The position numbers were made by a program, and so were the translations under genes. Positions 46,213-55,856 of a DNA stretch of 64,000 nt are shown in pieces (positions within the stretch are counted from its first letter, which is position 1; every line of letters begins with the position of its first letter). The DNA lies in assembly GCF_000427295.1 (NCBI RefSeq), contig NZ_ATNM01000137.1, positions 43,475 through 107,474 of the forward strand, in the 5' to 3' direction. Under the pieces are notes generated by a model, which saw only the letters and a program-made list of their open reading frames with translations, searched no databases and was not told the DNA's origin. The stretch is from Cyclobacterium qasimii M12-11B. Lineage in GTDB: Bacteria > Bacteroidota > Bacteroidia > Cytophagales > Cyclobacteriaceae.

Positions 46213-47244
46213 CTATAAATTAACTTTTTTATTCTCAACCGAAGAACGATAAATTCCTAGAATTAAGGCAAGAGACCTCTTGGCATCTTGGCCTGTAACT
46301 ACAGGAGCCCTATCCTCTCTTATGGCATTCACCATATCTTCTACCTGTCCTTGGTGCAATTTAAAATCGATAGCCATAGGATCAGAAGCACCACTTCCAC
46401 CAATGTCTGAACCAGGAATTACATCCGTTTCTTCTCCTTTAATATTCCAAGTGACTATTTTACCTCCCTCAAGGATAATATTTCCCTTTTCTCCATAAAT
46501 CTCCAATCGCTCAGGATTACCAGGATACAATGAAGTTCCTCCTGTGATGCTACCTAGCGCACCATTTTTAAAATTCACTATAGCAGTTGCAAGGTCTTCA
46601 CCTTCTATTTTGTGGACCATGGTTTTTACTTGTCCATAAACTGCTTCGGCATCACCCATAATGTCTAAAAGCAAGTCAATCGTATGAACACCTTGGTTGA
46701 TGAGGGCAGCCCCACCATCGCCATCTTTTGTTCCTTTCCAGCTGCTACTACTATAATAAGAAGGGTCCCTGTACCAATTAATGGCAGCAGTACCCATAAG
46801 AAGTTTCCCAATTTTACCTGCTCTTACAGCCTCTTTTAATTTGAGGTAACCTGGTTTCAGCCTATTTTGAAATATTACACCCAACTTTACTCCGGCCTCT
46901 TCACAAGCATTTATCAATAAATCAGCTCGCTCAGTACTTACTTCAATGGGTTTTTCCAACAAAATATGTTTACCTGCTTTTGCCGCTTCTATAGCCGGTT
47001 CCAGATGGTTTCCACTGTGTGTGCAAATACATACCACATCAATATCCTCTCGACTTAAAAACTGATCGATTTCAAAATCTGCTGGCACATTAAATTTTTC
47101 TGCAGCCTGCTTAGCCCGCGATGCTGTTGAGCTTAAAACAGCAACTAGTTCACTACCTTCAAAAGCATTAATGGCTGCAGCATGCATTCCTGCAATTGCT
47201 CCAGTCCCTATGATCCCAAACCCTAATGGTTTTTGTTTTGTCAT
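46213..47244 (-). CDS. Gfo/Idh/MocA-family oxidoreductase, cytosolic
   Basis: 343 residues with no signal peptide. Rossmann motif GFGIIGTGAIAGMHAAAI, then CICTHSGNHLEPAIEAAKAG and the catalytic-region lysine in HILLEKPIEVSTERAD (standard EKP). The C-terminal part has INQGVHTIDLLLDIMGD. It probably oxidises a sugar, inositol or related substrate with NAD(P). It lies 14 nt after another Gfo/Idh gene on the same strand, so the two likely form an operon with linked steps. Confidence 0.92.
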   Translation of the reverse strand: MTKQKPLGFGIIGTGAIAGMHAAAINAFEGSELVAVLSSTASRAKQAAEKFNVPADFEIDQFLSREDIDVVCICTHSGNHLEPAIEAAKAGKHILLEKPIEVSTERADLLINACEEAGVKLGVIFQNRLKPGYLKLKEAVRAGKIGKLLMGTAAINWYRDPSYYSSSSWKGTKDGDGGAALINQGVHTIDLLLDIMGDAEAVYGQVKTMVHKIEGEDLATAIVNFKNGALGSITGGTSLYPGNPERLEIYGEKGNIILEGGKIVTWNIKGEETDVIPGSDIGGSGASDPMAIDFKLHQGQVEDMVNAIREDRAPVVTGQDAKRSLALILGIYRSSVENKKVNL

Positions 47245-47258
47245 TTTATAATTTATTT

Positions 47259-48265
47259 TTAATTATTAAAATTCTTTGTCATTTGTTCCATGGCCCAATT
47301 GGCCCTCGCAGCAGAAATCCCTGTACTAGGACATTTTCCACCTTTTCCCAATAACTCCTCTACTATAGATTGAATTAGGAAAAACTGAATATTTTCAGGC
47401 ATTTCAAATTCAAAAACTTCATCGGCTTTGCCATCTTTTTTAGGGTTACAGAAGTTCCCCAAAAGCATGGAAACCTTATTTCACCCTTATTACCGATGAT
47501 TACAATTTCGTCCTTTTGAGAGGTCTCTCCAGTGGTAAAACACCAACTGCCTGTACCCAATACACCGCTTTCAAAAGAAAAACTGCCCAATACAATGTCT
47601 TCTGCAGGATATGTTCCCGACTGATTGGCAGCAATACCATTTACCTCTTTCAATGGGCCAAAAAGAAAATCAAAATAGTCCAATTGATGAGAACCTAAAT
47701 CATAAAAATACCCCCCACCAGCAACCGCCGGGTCTATCCTCCAATTGTTGGAAGGACTGTCTTTTTCGTCTGTATGTTTGGAGTGATGGATGACAACACT
47801 TAAATACCTAGGCTCACCAATAGCTCCTTCTTCTATTAAGCTTTTCACCTTCAAAAAATTAGGAAGAGTTCTCCTGTAATAGGCAACAAACAGAGGCACT
47901 CCTGCCTCTTCACAAATCTTAATCATTTCTAAACACTCCGCATGATTTCTAGCCATGGGTTTTTCAACGTAGACAGGTTTGCCTGCATTTGCAGCCTTTC
48001 GGGTAAGTTCTAAATGAGAACCCGGTGGTGTCGCAATGTATACCGCATTCACTTCTGGATCATTTATCAGGGCGTCAGCATCCGTATACCATTTAGGCAC
48101 CCCATGTCTTTCAGCGTAATCTTTTGCCTTTTCGGCATTCCTGCGCATGACAGCTACTACTGATGAATCGGTAATTTTATTCATAGCAGGAGCACTTTTT
48201 TTCTCACACACACTCCCTGCGCCGATTACTCCCCAATTAACTTGACTAGAACTGAATTTTTTCAT
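47259..48265 (-). pseudogene. Gfo/Idh/MocA-family oxidoreductase, cytosolic, frameshifted
   Basis: Frames 47375-48265 and 47259-47468 give a ~335-residue protein when one A is added to the run at 47436-47441 (joining SVTLKK to DGKADEVFEFEMPE). Rossmann start NWGVIGAGSVCEKKSAPAMN, then YIATPPGSHLELTRKAANAG, VYVEKPMARNHAECLEM with an intact EKP, and DLGSHQLDYFDFLFGP. The second frame supplies the last beta-sheet and C-terminus (ILQ-type helix, ISAARANWAMEQMTKNF). First gene of a two-gene operon. As written the fold would lose its C-terminal ~65 residues. Confidence 0.87.
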
Positions 48266-48963
48266 GTTTTAAAATCTTATCTCAATAAAAATTTATGAGT
48301 TAATAATAATTATAGTATTCACTAAATGAAATTTCAAATTGATCATTTAATAATGATAACCAAATCAACTATTTTCTATAAACTTTTTCAAAATTAAGTT
48401 TTTTTTAGTAATTCTAGGTGTAACCAAAATTAATCCTGTTGGATTTTTTTTGGTTAGGTTTATATTACTCCTCATTTATTGGACAAAAGAATAACTTGGA
48501 AAATTAATTTAATTTTTTAATAATCATTCTTTAATTGTCCTAAGTCCCAAAGGTACCTTAATAAATGGCTAGAAGAAAACTCGTGACCCGACAGGCAAAC
48601 AAGCCCAATATGCAATGGCATAGCATAAATCTAATCAAGATGGGGAGGTCTGAGTTTCTACATACTAAATAAACTATGAAGACAGGTAAAAAATCTGATA
48701 AAAAATACGATTCGTCATCTGGTGAATGGACGCAAAGTGTACTTTTTTACCGGATCACGAAAAGTAGCAGAATGACAACATCCATTTATTGTTTTTTGCC
48801 TAGCTATTAAAAAAATGTTGATGAGTTAGAATTGTTCAAGGAGGTATTCGAAAGAATCCAAAGCCACAAATAAAATGACCTTGTTTTAAAAAAAAACCAA
48901 ATAAATTTAAAAACAAATCATTAAACTATCAATAATATAATAATAAGACTAAAATATATCACT
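48266..48963. other. Long intergenic region, possibly old coding debris
   Basis: About 700 bases without a gene I can defend. Two short plus-strand frames, near 48565 (about 35 codons) and 48675 (about 44 codons), have no recognisable similarity or start context. The rest is AT-rich. The region separates the sugar oxidoreductase operon from the T9SS-linked genes. Confidence 0.4.
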
Positions 48964-49862
48964 TTACAAATCTGAATTTCTTAAACTTCTGGGTCCATAA
49001 CTTAAGAAAAAATTGTGGGAACCGGAATTGTACTTTTGGAAATTGTTTATAGAAAAATCAATTGCATAACCCGCATAGAAATTGTCGAAAATTTTAAAAC
49101 CGATCAGGGAGCCAATACTTGAGTCTAATTCAAAGTTTGCTCCGATCAATATACTTTCCTCATACTCCACTGAAAGTGCAATCATGGCACTGTATGGTGC
49201 ACCATCTACTACCCTTGCCAGTATGTTAGATTGTAGCGTATAAGATGAATTTAAAATTCTATTATATCCTACCGTTGCGTAATAATCTACTAACTCTGGG
49301 CTGAATTTGTTGGTAAAAATATTCTTGTAATCCTGTGTATAAAATGTTGGAGATGAAATACCAAAATTGAATTCTTCTGACACAATAAAAAGGCCAAACC
49401 CTAAATTAGGAATGGTATGTCTTTGGAATCCCTCAAGAAAGACATCTTCATCGGGGTCGAAAATGTTCAAGTGAGAGTAATCTAATAATATTGATTTAAA
49501 TCCTGCCTTAATTCCAAAACTTAGCCTGAAATTTTCATTTAATCGGAGGATATAGGAAATGTTGGAATTAATGTTGTTCTCTTTAACTATGCCAAATTGA
49601 TCATTTGATATATCTAGACCCAAACCAATATTTTTATCTTTAATAAAATATTGTAAACCTAGAAATTGTGTTCTAGGCGACTTCTCAAAGTTGGTAAACT
49701 GAGAGCTGTGAACTCCCACTGCACTTAACTCACCCAAAGTACCTGAATATGCTGGATTAAAATGAATAGGGTTTAGATTAAAAACAGAAAGCTTATAATC
49801 TGATTGTGAAAACAGGAAATTAGGAATAAAAATAAAAAAATGGCAATTGATAACTCTTTCAT
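48964..49862 (-). pseudogene. PorP/SprF-family T9SS outer-membrane protein, frameshifted in its signal peptide
   Basis: The frame 48964-49737 begins at a TTG, but upstream it continues as SQSDYKLSVFNLNPIHFNPA, then YSGTLGELS, the typical PorP/SprF N-terminus. Adding one T to the T7 run (A run on plus strand, 49834-49840) connects it to ATG 49862 with a normal signal peptide (MKELSIAIFFIFIPNFLFSQ). The mature part is a ~280-residue beta-barrel pattern with alternating strands. PorP/SprF proteins cooperate with the type IX secretion system to place adhesins on the cell surface. The corrected start ATG overlaps the upstream stop as ATGA, showing coupling to the secreted protein gene. Confidence 0.83.
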
Positions 49863-50866
49863 TTATTGTTGATTAAAAACAGTGTTCCTTTTGCTATTTT
49901 ATAATTGCTTTTTCGTGGTAATTTATATTTTAGTATATAAATGTAATTACCGGAAGGCAACCCACTCTCTTTTTTTGTCACTCCATTTACGTTCGATTTA
50001 CCTGTAAAAACATTCCCATCCAAGCCGTATTTTGAGGTTCGATAAACTAACTTGCCATACCTATTGTAAATCTCTAAATAGTTATCTGGATATAAATTAA
50101 TATTACTAATTCTGAAAAATTCATTTTTGCTATTGTTGTCAATTGAAACTGCATTGAAAATTTCTATTTCGCATTCATTAGTTCTTACTTGCACAGGTTT
50201 TCTAGGAGTACTTTCACAACCTGAAAGTTCATTAAAGTTTGTGGCAAAATAAATTGTATTATCAGTCAATGGCATAGATGGATCCAATGGTTCTCCTCCT
50301 GTAGCTGATGAATACCATTTTAGTTGATCGGCTTGCTGTTCTAGTAAGGCAATTGTTGGATTTTCAGTAATACAAAAATTGAATTCATCTAGTCCTTCTG
50401 GCTGATCAACTTCATTTATTACAATATTCACAGATGTCCTATCACGAGATTCGCATCCATTTATGGTTTGACTAGCGTAATAATGGCCATCACCAGGGAT
50501 TTCATCGGTTAGGTTATACGGTAAAAGTGAATTTAAATCTTGATACCATTTTACATTTTTTCCTGAGACCATGATATTTGAAAAAGTAGCTGATTTGCAG
50601 AATTCTTGTTCTCTCTCCGCAGTCGGGGGATTTACATGATTTAATACTAATAATAGGTTAGCGCTATTATTAGTATAGTCACATTCAGGGAATAACTTAT
50701 TGTATTGGAGTTCATTCCCTATTACACTACCATCTATATTTACTATCGCAAAAACCTCATTAATTTCTTGTTTCCAAGGAATAGCAACATGATTTTTATT
50801 TGAAATTGTCGCAGGTAAAATCTCATTCTGGTAATTTATTGTTTTAATATGTTCACCACCTTCCAT
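49859..50866 (-). CDS. C-terminal part of the surface protein with type B sorting domain
   Basis: 335-residue frame beginning at an internal ATG. It carries two Ig-like/SprB-like segments with cysteines (NVKWYQDLNSLLP, DQLKWYSSATGGEPLDPS, recalling WYSSATGG bacterial surface repeats) and the C-terminal CHU_C domain (NLYPDNYLEIYNRYGKLVYR; SGLPSGNYIYILKYKLPR; KGTLFLI). This domain is the T9SS type B signal. Its stop codon overlaps the PorP/SprF start (ATGA, 49859-49862). Confidence 0.85.
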   Translation of the reverse strand: MEGGEHIKTINYQNEILPATISNKNHVAIPWKQEINEVFAIVNIDGSVIGNELQYNKLFPECDYTNNSANLLLVLNHVNPPTAEREQEFCKSATFSNIMVSGKNVKWYQDLNSLLPYNLTDEIPGDGHYYASQTINGCESRDRTSVNIVINEVDQPEGLDEFNFCITENPTIALLEQQADQLKWYSSATGGEPLDPSMPLTDNTIYFATNFNELSGCESTPRKPVQVRTNECEIEIFNAVSIDNNSKNEFFRISNINLYPDNYLEIYNRYGKLVYRTSKYGLDGNVFTGKSNVNGVTKKESGLPSGNYIYILKYKLPRKSNYKIAKGTLFLINNK

Positions 50867-50960
50867 TGGATCGCCATAGAAAAAACTAATTTCAATACCT
50901 TTTTTGATAACTTGTTTATGGCTATTATTTTTTATTGTAAAGTGAACAGTATACGCTTCT

Positions 50961-52778
50961 TCATGGAGGCAAGAATTTCCCTCGTAAAAAAAGTTCTATT
51001 GTCGCATCTACAGCTGGGATAGTAATACAACCATTATTATCAAATTCTGGTGTCTGAACTAAGAAATTATTATAACTGTAATTACTAGAATTGTTTTTGC
51101 ATTTACTTTCTAATTCATTTTCTGTATTTTCTATGGATATTGACTTTTGAAATTGTGGAATACTGGTATCATCATCTATATTCCTACTAAAATAGGTGTA
51201 TTGGTTCCAAATTTGCCTAGAGGGCATCCATGGTGATTCTGAGGAAGTTAGTATTTCAATTTTACCAAATGGTGCACCTTCCTGCCCTGAATTATTTGAA
51301 GTGAATACTAATTGAGCATGCCCATCACCATTAATATCCGCTACGACCGCTCCCTCGGCTCCTGTATCTGAAAAGGATGAATGATTCGCTATTAATTTGG
51401 GGTAATCTTCCGTGGCATCAATAATTCGTAAACTAGTCTCATCCTTAATAACTAATTCGTTTTTACCATCCCCGTTGAAATCAAACATGGTAGTTCTTGT
51501 TTGACCCGATGCATCACTTGACTCAAGATTCCAGATTCTCTCGAATACTTCTGTACCGTTATATCTAAAGAAATCTAATCTATAAGGTGAAGCTACACCT
51601 ATCTCAGGCTTGTTGTTCCCCGTAATATCTCCGACAAACGCAAGACTAGTATGTAGTGCATCTCCAGCCTCCTGGAATATAGTAGCTGAACTTATTAGCT
51701 CTTGATTTCGTGGATCCCAGGCATAAATGGTTCTTTCAATTTGGGGTATTTCCTTTTTACCTGATGTTACTATGATATCCAATTCTCCATCTAGATTTAT
51801 ATCGGCAATTGCAGTGTATCCATCCTGAGCTGGAAAGCCATTTATTGTGAAACCAGCATTGATTGGTCTCATAAAGTTTCCACTTTGGCCTTCGGTATTG
51901 TTTAATTCTACTTCATAGATGGTATTGCCGGCAGCTAATTCAAGTCCTTTATTGGGCAAAAAGTCAGCTGCAATTGTTGTGGATACCGCTCCCAATGGGT
52001 AGGAGTTCATCAACCCTATTCCAAAATTTCCTCCGTCCGCTATCTTTTTCCCATTTTGAGCATTGAAGATTTCATTATAAATGTAAACTTCTGGAAAACC
52101 ATCTTGGTTAAAATCTGCTAATGAAGGCGTACCGCCATAATGTAAAGGAGCATTTTTTCCCACTTTTTCGTTACTTTTCCATAAAATAGTACCCTGATGG
52201 TCGAAGCAAATTAAAATTCCTCTATCTTGAACAGGGTTACTAGGATGATCAATTGTTGAAATAATTATTTCTGCGTTACCATCATTATTTATATCACCAA
52301 TTACAATTGGAGTAGGGCCTTGAAAAGCCATCATTGGAGTAGTAATCTCCCTTAAAAGTTTACCTGTTTGACCTTCAAAAATTAATACATTTCCAGACCT
52401 CTCTCCTTGAAAACGACTTCCTTCGTGGAAAAAATCTCTCATTCCAATGCTAATTATTTCTATTTTTCCATCGTTGTTCAAATCGGCAACTAAAGGAGAT
52501 ATGTAAGTAGGAACTAATTTATCTGTTTCATAGTCAGCTTTAAGTCCAAAGGAACTAGAAGTACTAATTTCGGCTCGACATTCAGTTTCAATTAAAGGAT
52601 TAACAATTACTTGGTTTTCGTCATAATCAGGGAAATCATTTTCCTGATGAATCCATGGCCGGATGTCAAAATGCTCATCCGAAGAATAATCTAACGCCAA
52701 TCGGTTGTAATTAGAAAGTTTTTGATAACTACCTATAACAAATGAGAAAATTAAAATTCTAATAAAAAAAACTAACAT
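50961..52778 (-). CDS. Beta-propeller part of the T9SS surface protein
   Basis: 605-residue frame from the true ATG. The N-terminus is hydrophobic (FFIRILIFSFVIGS) as a signal peptide. Seven FG-GAP calcium-binding-like repeats are seen: ADLNNDGKIEII, GDINNDGNAEII, ADFNQDGFPEVY, ADINLDGELDII, GDITGNNKPEIG, FDFNGDGKNELV and ADINGDGHAQLV, spaced about 50-80 residues apart, consistent with a seven-bladed propeller. It ends out of frame after VDATIELF. Confidence 0.85.
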   Translation of the reverse strand: MLVFFIRILIFSFVIGSYQKLSNYNRLALDYSSDEHFDIRPWIHQENDFPDYDENQVIVNPLIETECRAEISTSSSFGLKADYETDKLVPTYISPLVADLNNDGKIEIISIGMRDFFHEGSRFQGERSGNVLIFEGQTGKLLREITTPMMAFQGPTPIVIGDINNDGNAEIIISTIDHPSNPVQDRGILICFDHQGTILWKSNEKVGKNAPLHYGGTPSLADFNQDGFPEVYIYNEIFNAQNGKKIADGGNFGIGLMNSYPLGAVSTTIAADFLPNKGLELAAGNTIYEVELNNTEGQSGNFMRPINAGFTINGFPAQDGYTAIADINLDGELDIIVTSGKKEIPQIERTIYAWDPRNQELISSATIFQEAGDALHTSLAFVGDITGNNKPEIGVASPYRLDFFRYNGTEVFERIWNLESSDASGQTRTTMFDFNGDGKNELVIKDETSLRIIDATEDYPKLIANHSSFSDTGAEGAVVADINGDGHAQLVFTSNNSGQEGAPFGKIEILTSSESPWMPSRQIWNQYTYFSRNIDDDTSIPQFQKSISIENTENELESKCKNNSSNYSYNNFLVQTPEFDNNGCITIPAVDATIELFLRGKFLPP

Positions 52779-53026
52779 TTAAAAAAAGTATAATTATAGG
52801 ACTTAAAGAATCATAATATTAAATGTTACTACTGTAATTTCCAAAAATTTCTCTTTCCTATTTTAATTAAAATACTTTCAAATTTAATACTCCTTATTAT
52901 TATTTAACTAATACTTACATTGGCTCCTAGGACTTTAAATACCTACATTTCGTTAAAACAGCGTTAGTACCACCACCATTTCTAACAATGATTTTGTTCT
53001 GTTAATTTTTGGTAAATTATTTAATA

Positions 53027-54304
53027 TTAATCAAATTGAGGCAAGTTTAGATTTGGATCTATGCTTTCATTTGAGTTTTGCATAGCCTCCCAAGAAACAG
53101 GTTCACCTTTTTCAGCGGCCGTCCTTCCCAAAATTGCCGTATAAGTAGAGCTCGCACCTGAGGTGGATTCATTTAAAAATTTACCTGAGTTAATGCTCCC
53201 TATAAAACTTTTCACTTTGTTTTCATTGGAATCGTGCAAGGCAGAGGTAAAAACTCCGGCAGCACGTTGACTTCGATCCTGGTTGGCACTTTCGTGTCTA
53301 ATCACACCTGAATCCCATTCGTTCTCACCATCAATAAACACACCACCGCTATAGTGAGCGGTTGCTATCCCTTTACTGCCAATAAAACGAGCACAAACGT
53401 CTCCGAAAGTAGGGCCTAACTGCGTGGAATGAAAACTAACCCTGATATTGTCTGGATATTTATAAATCACTTGATAATTGTTCCAAGCATCGCCAAAAGC
53501 ATTGTTGTGATCTCTACCTCCAGACCCCATGGCCATAATAGGTTTTCTTTGCAAGGCCCAACTACATACATCCAGCATATGGATACCCTGATCCAAAAGA
53601 ATTCCGCCAGACAATGATCTGAAGTGAAACTGATTACGGATCATTGCCTCCGATTTAGACATATTGTCTATGGGTTTAAGGGGAAGCCCAGAGGCAAGGT
53701 AATACAATTGCGCAGTTACCACATCTCCTATGGCACCTTCCTGAACCCTCTTAACCATTTCCTGATAAGCCGTAGCATGTCGGATCTGAAAACCCACAAC
53801 CATACTCAATTTCCCGTTAATAGTACTGCCAGCTTTCTCTATTCGCTTTACGCCTGCCACATCTATCGCTACAGGTTTTTCACAATAAATGTGTTTTCCT
53901 GCAGCAATTGCAGCCTCTACAAATTCCGGATGCGTATAGGCAGGTGAAGAGATCAATACCGCTTCCACGTCTTTATTGTTGAGAAGCTCCATATAAGCTT
54001 TAGATCCCTGGTAAATGTTTTTTGGTTCAATTTTACCAAATCCCTTGTCCTTATTTAACCCATCCAGTTTTTCTTTGGCTACTTTAAGTTGGTCATCAAA
54101 AAGGTCAGCCATCGCCATGATGTTAACATTGGTATGCTTTGACATGGCCGTGATTACAGATGTCCCTCTATTTCCACAACCAATTATGCCTAGCTGAATT
54201 GCCGAATTGGCCTTTGAGCCAAAAACAGTGCTTGGTTTCAAAATTGTAATGGCAGAAACTGCTGCCGCCCCTTTGATAAAAGACCTTCTTTCTATTTTCG
54301 TCAT
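53027..54304 (-). CDS. Gfo/Idh/MocA-family oxidoreductase, Tat-exported
   Basis: 425 residues with a Tat signal (IERRSFIKGAAAVSAITILK), Rossmann start QLGIIGCGNRGTSVITAM, LISSPAYTHPEFVEAAIAAG and HIYCEKPVAIDVAGVKRIEK with EKP intact. C-terminal features include GGILLDQGIHMLDVCSWAL. Predicted to be a periplasmic sugar or polyol oxidoreductase with tightly held cofactor. It is the last gene of a block of five (SusC, SusD, DUF1553, DUF1501, this) on the minus strand, 39 nt after the DUF1501 gene. One of five family members in the window. Confidence 0.92.
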   Translation of the reverse strand: MTKIERRSFIKGAAAVSAITILKPSTVFGSKANSAIQLGIIGCGNRGTSVITAMSKHTNVNIMAMADLFDDQLKVAKEKLDGLNKDKGFGKIEPKNIYQGSKAYMELLNNKDVEAVLISSPAYTHPEFVEAAIAAGKHIYCEKPVAIDVAGVKRIEKAGSTINGKLSMVVGFQIRHATAYQEMVKRVQEGAIGDVVTAQLYYLASGLPLKPIDNMSKSEAMIRNQFHFRSLSGGILLDQGIHMLDVCSWALQRKPIMAMGSGGRDHNNAFGDAWNNYQVIYKYPDNIRVSFHSTQLGPTFGDVCARFIGSKGIATAHYSGGVFIDGENEWDSGVIRHESANQDRSQRAAGVFTSALHDSNENKVKSFIGSINSGKFLNESTSGASSTYTAILGRTAAEKGEPVSWEAMQNSNESIDPNLNLPQFD

Positions 54305-54343
54305 TTGGTGATTTGTTTATCTTGTTTGTATATAAATCTTAGG

Positions 54344-55789
54344 TTAACTGATAATATCATGTACCACATGCCCACTTACATCTGTAAGCCTAAATCGCCT
54401 ACCCTGGTGTTTGAAAATTAATTTTTCATGGTCTACCCCTAGCAAGTGGAGCATTGTTGCCTGAAAATCATGAACATGAACAGGGTCCTTAATAATATTG
54501 TAACCAAACTCACAGGTTTCCCCATGGGTATACCCTTTTTTCACACCACCACCAGCCATCCACATCGTAAAACACCTTGGATGATGGTCTCTACCGTAAT
54601 TGTCCAGTGTCAATTTGCCCTGTGAGTAATTGGTTCGACCAAATTCACCTCCCCAAACAACCAGGGTATCTTCAAGAAGACCTCTCTGTTTTAAGTCCAT
54701 CACTAAAGCAGCTCCAGCCTGGTCTACACTTTTACTCATTACCTTAATGTCGCGGGGTAAATTTGCATGCTGATCCCATCCTTGATGGTAAAGTTGAATA
54801 AATTTTACGTCTTTTTCAGCCAATCTCCTGGCCAAAAGACAGTTGGCAGCAAAGGTCCCCGGCTTTCTGGAATCTGGACCGTACATGTCATATATATAAT
54901 CCGGCTCTTTAGAAATATCCATGGTGTCGGGTACCGATGATTGCATTCTGTATGCCATTTCATATTGTGAAATCCTAGAATTAATTTCAGGATCCATTAC
55001 CTTATCATACTTGATATCATGAAGGTCTTTTAAGGCATCTAACATCCTTCTACGGCTCTTCACACTTAAACCATTAGGATTGTTCAGATAAAGCACTGGG
55101 TCTTTTCCAGACCTAAATTGGACTCCCTGATGCAATGAAGGTAAAAAACCACTTCCCCATAATTTAGCATATAAGGGTTGTCCTCCAGCCTTTCCTCTTG
55201 AAAGTAAAACACAAAATTCAGGTAGGTTCTTATTGTCACTGCCTAAACCATAACTTATCCATGAACCCATGGAAGGTCTGCCACTTAATTGTGATCCTGT
55301 TTGGAAAAAGGTGATGGCAGGATCATGGTTTATGGCTTCTGTATGCATGGATTTGACAAAGCACAATTCATCCACAATTTTAGCTGTATGTGGCATCAAT
55401 TCACTTACCCAGGCAGCACTTTGTCCATGTTGCGAAAAATCAAACAATGAACCTGCAAGAGGAAAAGAATTTTGGCTTGATGTCATGCCTGTTAGCCGCT
55501 GCCCAGCCCGTATTGAAGCTGGTAACTCTTGTCCAAAACGCTCATTCAATAATGGCTTATAATCAAAAAGCTCCATTTGAGAAGGCCCCCCACTTTGAAA
55601 AAGGTAAATCACTCGCTTTGCCTTTGGAACCAAAGGAAGCCTACCGATGCCAGCCTGTTTGTCACCTCCAATATTGGCCAGAAGACTTCCCGGATCCAAT
55701 AGAGAAGACAAAGCCACACTTCCTAAACCAAGGCTGGTCTTTGTTAAAAACTGACGTCGATCCATATTTGGATCATGTATTAAACCCAT
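54344..55789 (-). CDS. DUF1501-family protein, Tat-exported
   Basis: 481 residues of the DUF1501 family, which belongs to the alkaline phosphatase/sulfatase-like superfamily. The N-terminus has the Tat motif DRRQFLTKTSLGLG (ATG 55765 would also keep it), then KRVIYLFQSGGPSQMELFDY with the conserved start of the fold, CFVKSMHTEAINHDPA, and WGGEFGRTNYSQG. In Planctomycetes and Bacteroidota such genes usually sit beside DUF1553/DUF1549 genes, as here (67 nt from the next). The substrate is not established. Confidence 0.9.
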   Translation of the reverse strand: MGLIHDPNMDRRQFLTKTSLGLGSVALSSLLDPGSLLANIGGDKQAGIGRLPLVPKAKRVIYLFQSGGPSQMELFDYKPLLNERFGQELPASIRAGQRLTGMTSSQNSFPLAGSLFDFSQHGQSAAWVSELMPHTAKIVDELCFVKSMHTEAINHDPAITFFQTGSQLSGRPSMGSWISYGLGSDNKNLPEFCVLLSRGKAGGQPLYAKLWGSGFLPSLHQGVQFRSGKDPVLYLNNPNGLSVKSRRRMLDALKDLHDIKYDKVMDPEINSRISQYEMAYRMQSSVPDTMDISKEPDYIYDMYGPDSRKPGTFAANCLLARRLAEKDVKFIQLYHQGWDQHANLPRDIKVMSKSVDQAGAALVMDLKQRGLLEDTLVVWGGEFGRTNYSQGKLTLDNYGRDHHPRCFTMWMAGGGVKKGYTHGETCEFGYNIIKDPVHVHDFQATMLHLLGVDHEKLIFKHQGRRFRLTDVSGHVVHDIIS

Positions 55790-55856
55790 TTTCTTAATTT
55801 AAATATCCTAAATACCATGCCTTTCAAGCAAAGTGCTTAATCGTTTTAAAACCAGC

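Larger units (their letters stand above)
49859..52778 (-). pseudogene. FG-GAP repeat protein with T9SS type B C-terminal domain, frameshifted
   Basis: Frames 50961-52778 and 49859-50866 make one ~970-residue secreted protein if one T is removed from the T7 run at 50986-50992, giving IELFYEGNSCLHEEAYTVHF. The N-terminal half is a beta-propeller-like FG-GAP/VCBS region, the middle has Ig-like beta segments, and the end is a gliding-motility/CHU_C type B sorting domain. It should be exported through the T9SS and held at the surface, with the coupled PorP/SprF protein as partner. Ligand or substrate unknown; integrin-like propellers usually bind rather than cleave. Confidence 0.85.

Noticed and set aside
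48565..48810. Two tiny plus-strand frames (about 35 and 44 codons)
   Set aside because: No recognisable similarity, no start context and no conserved neighbours; they are as likely as chance in AT-rich DNA.
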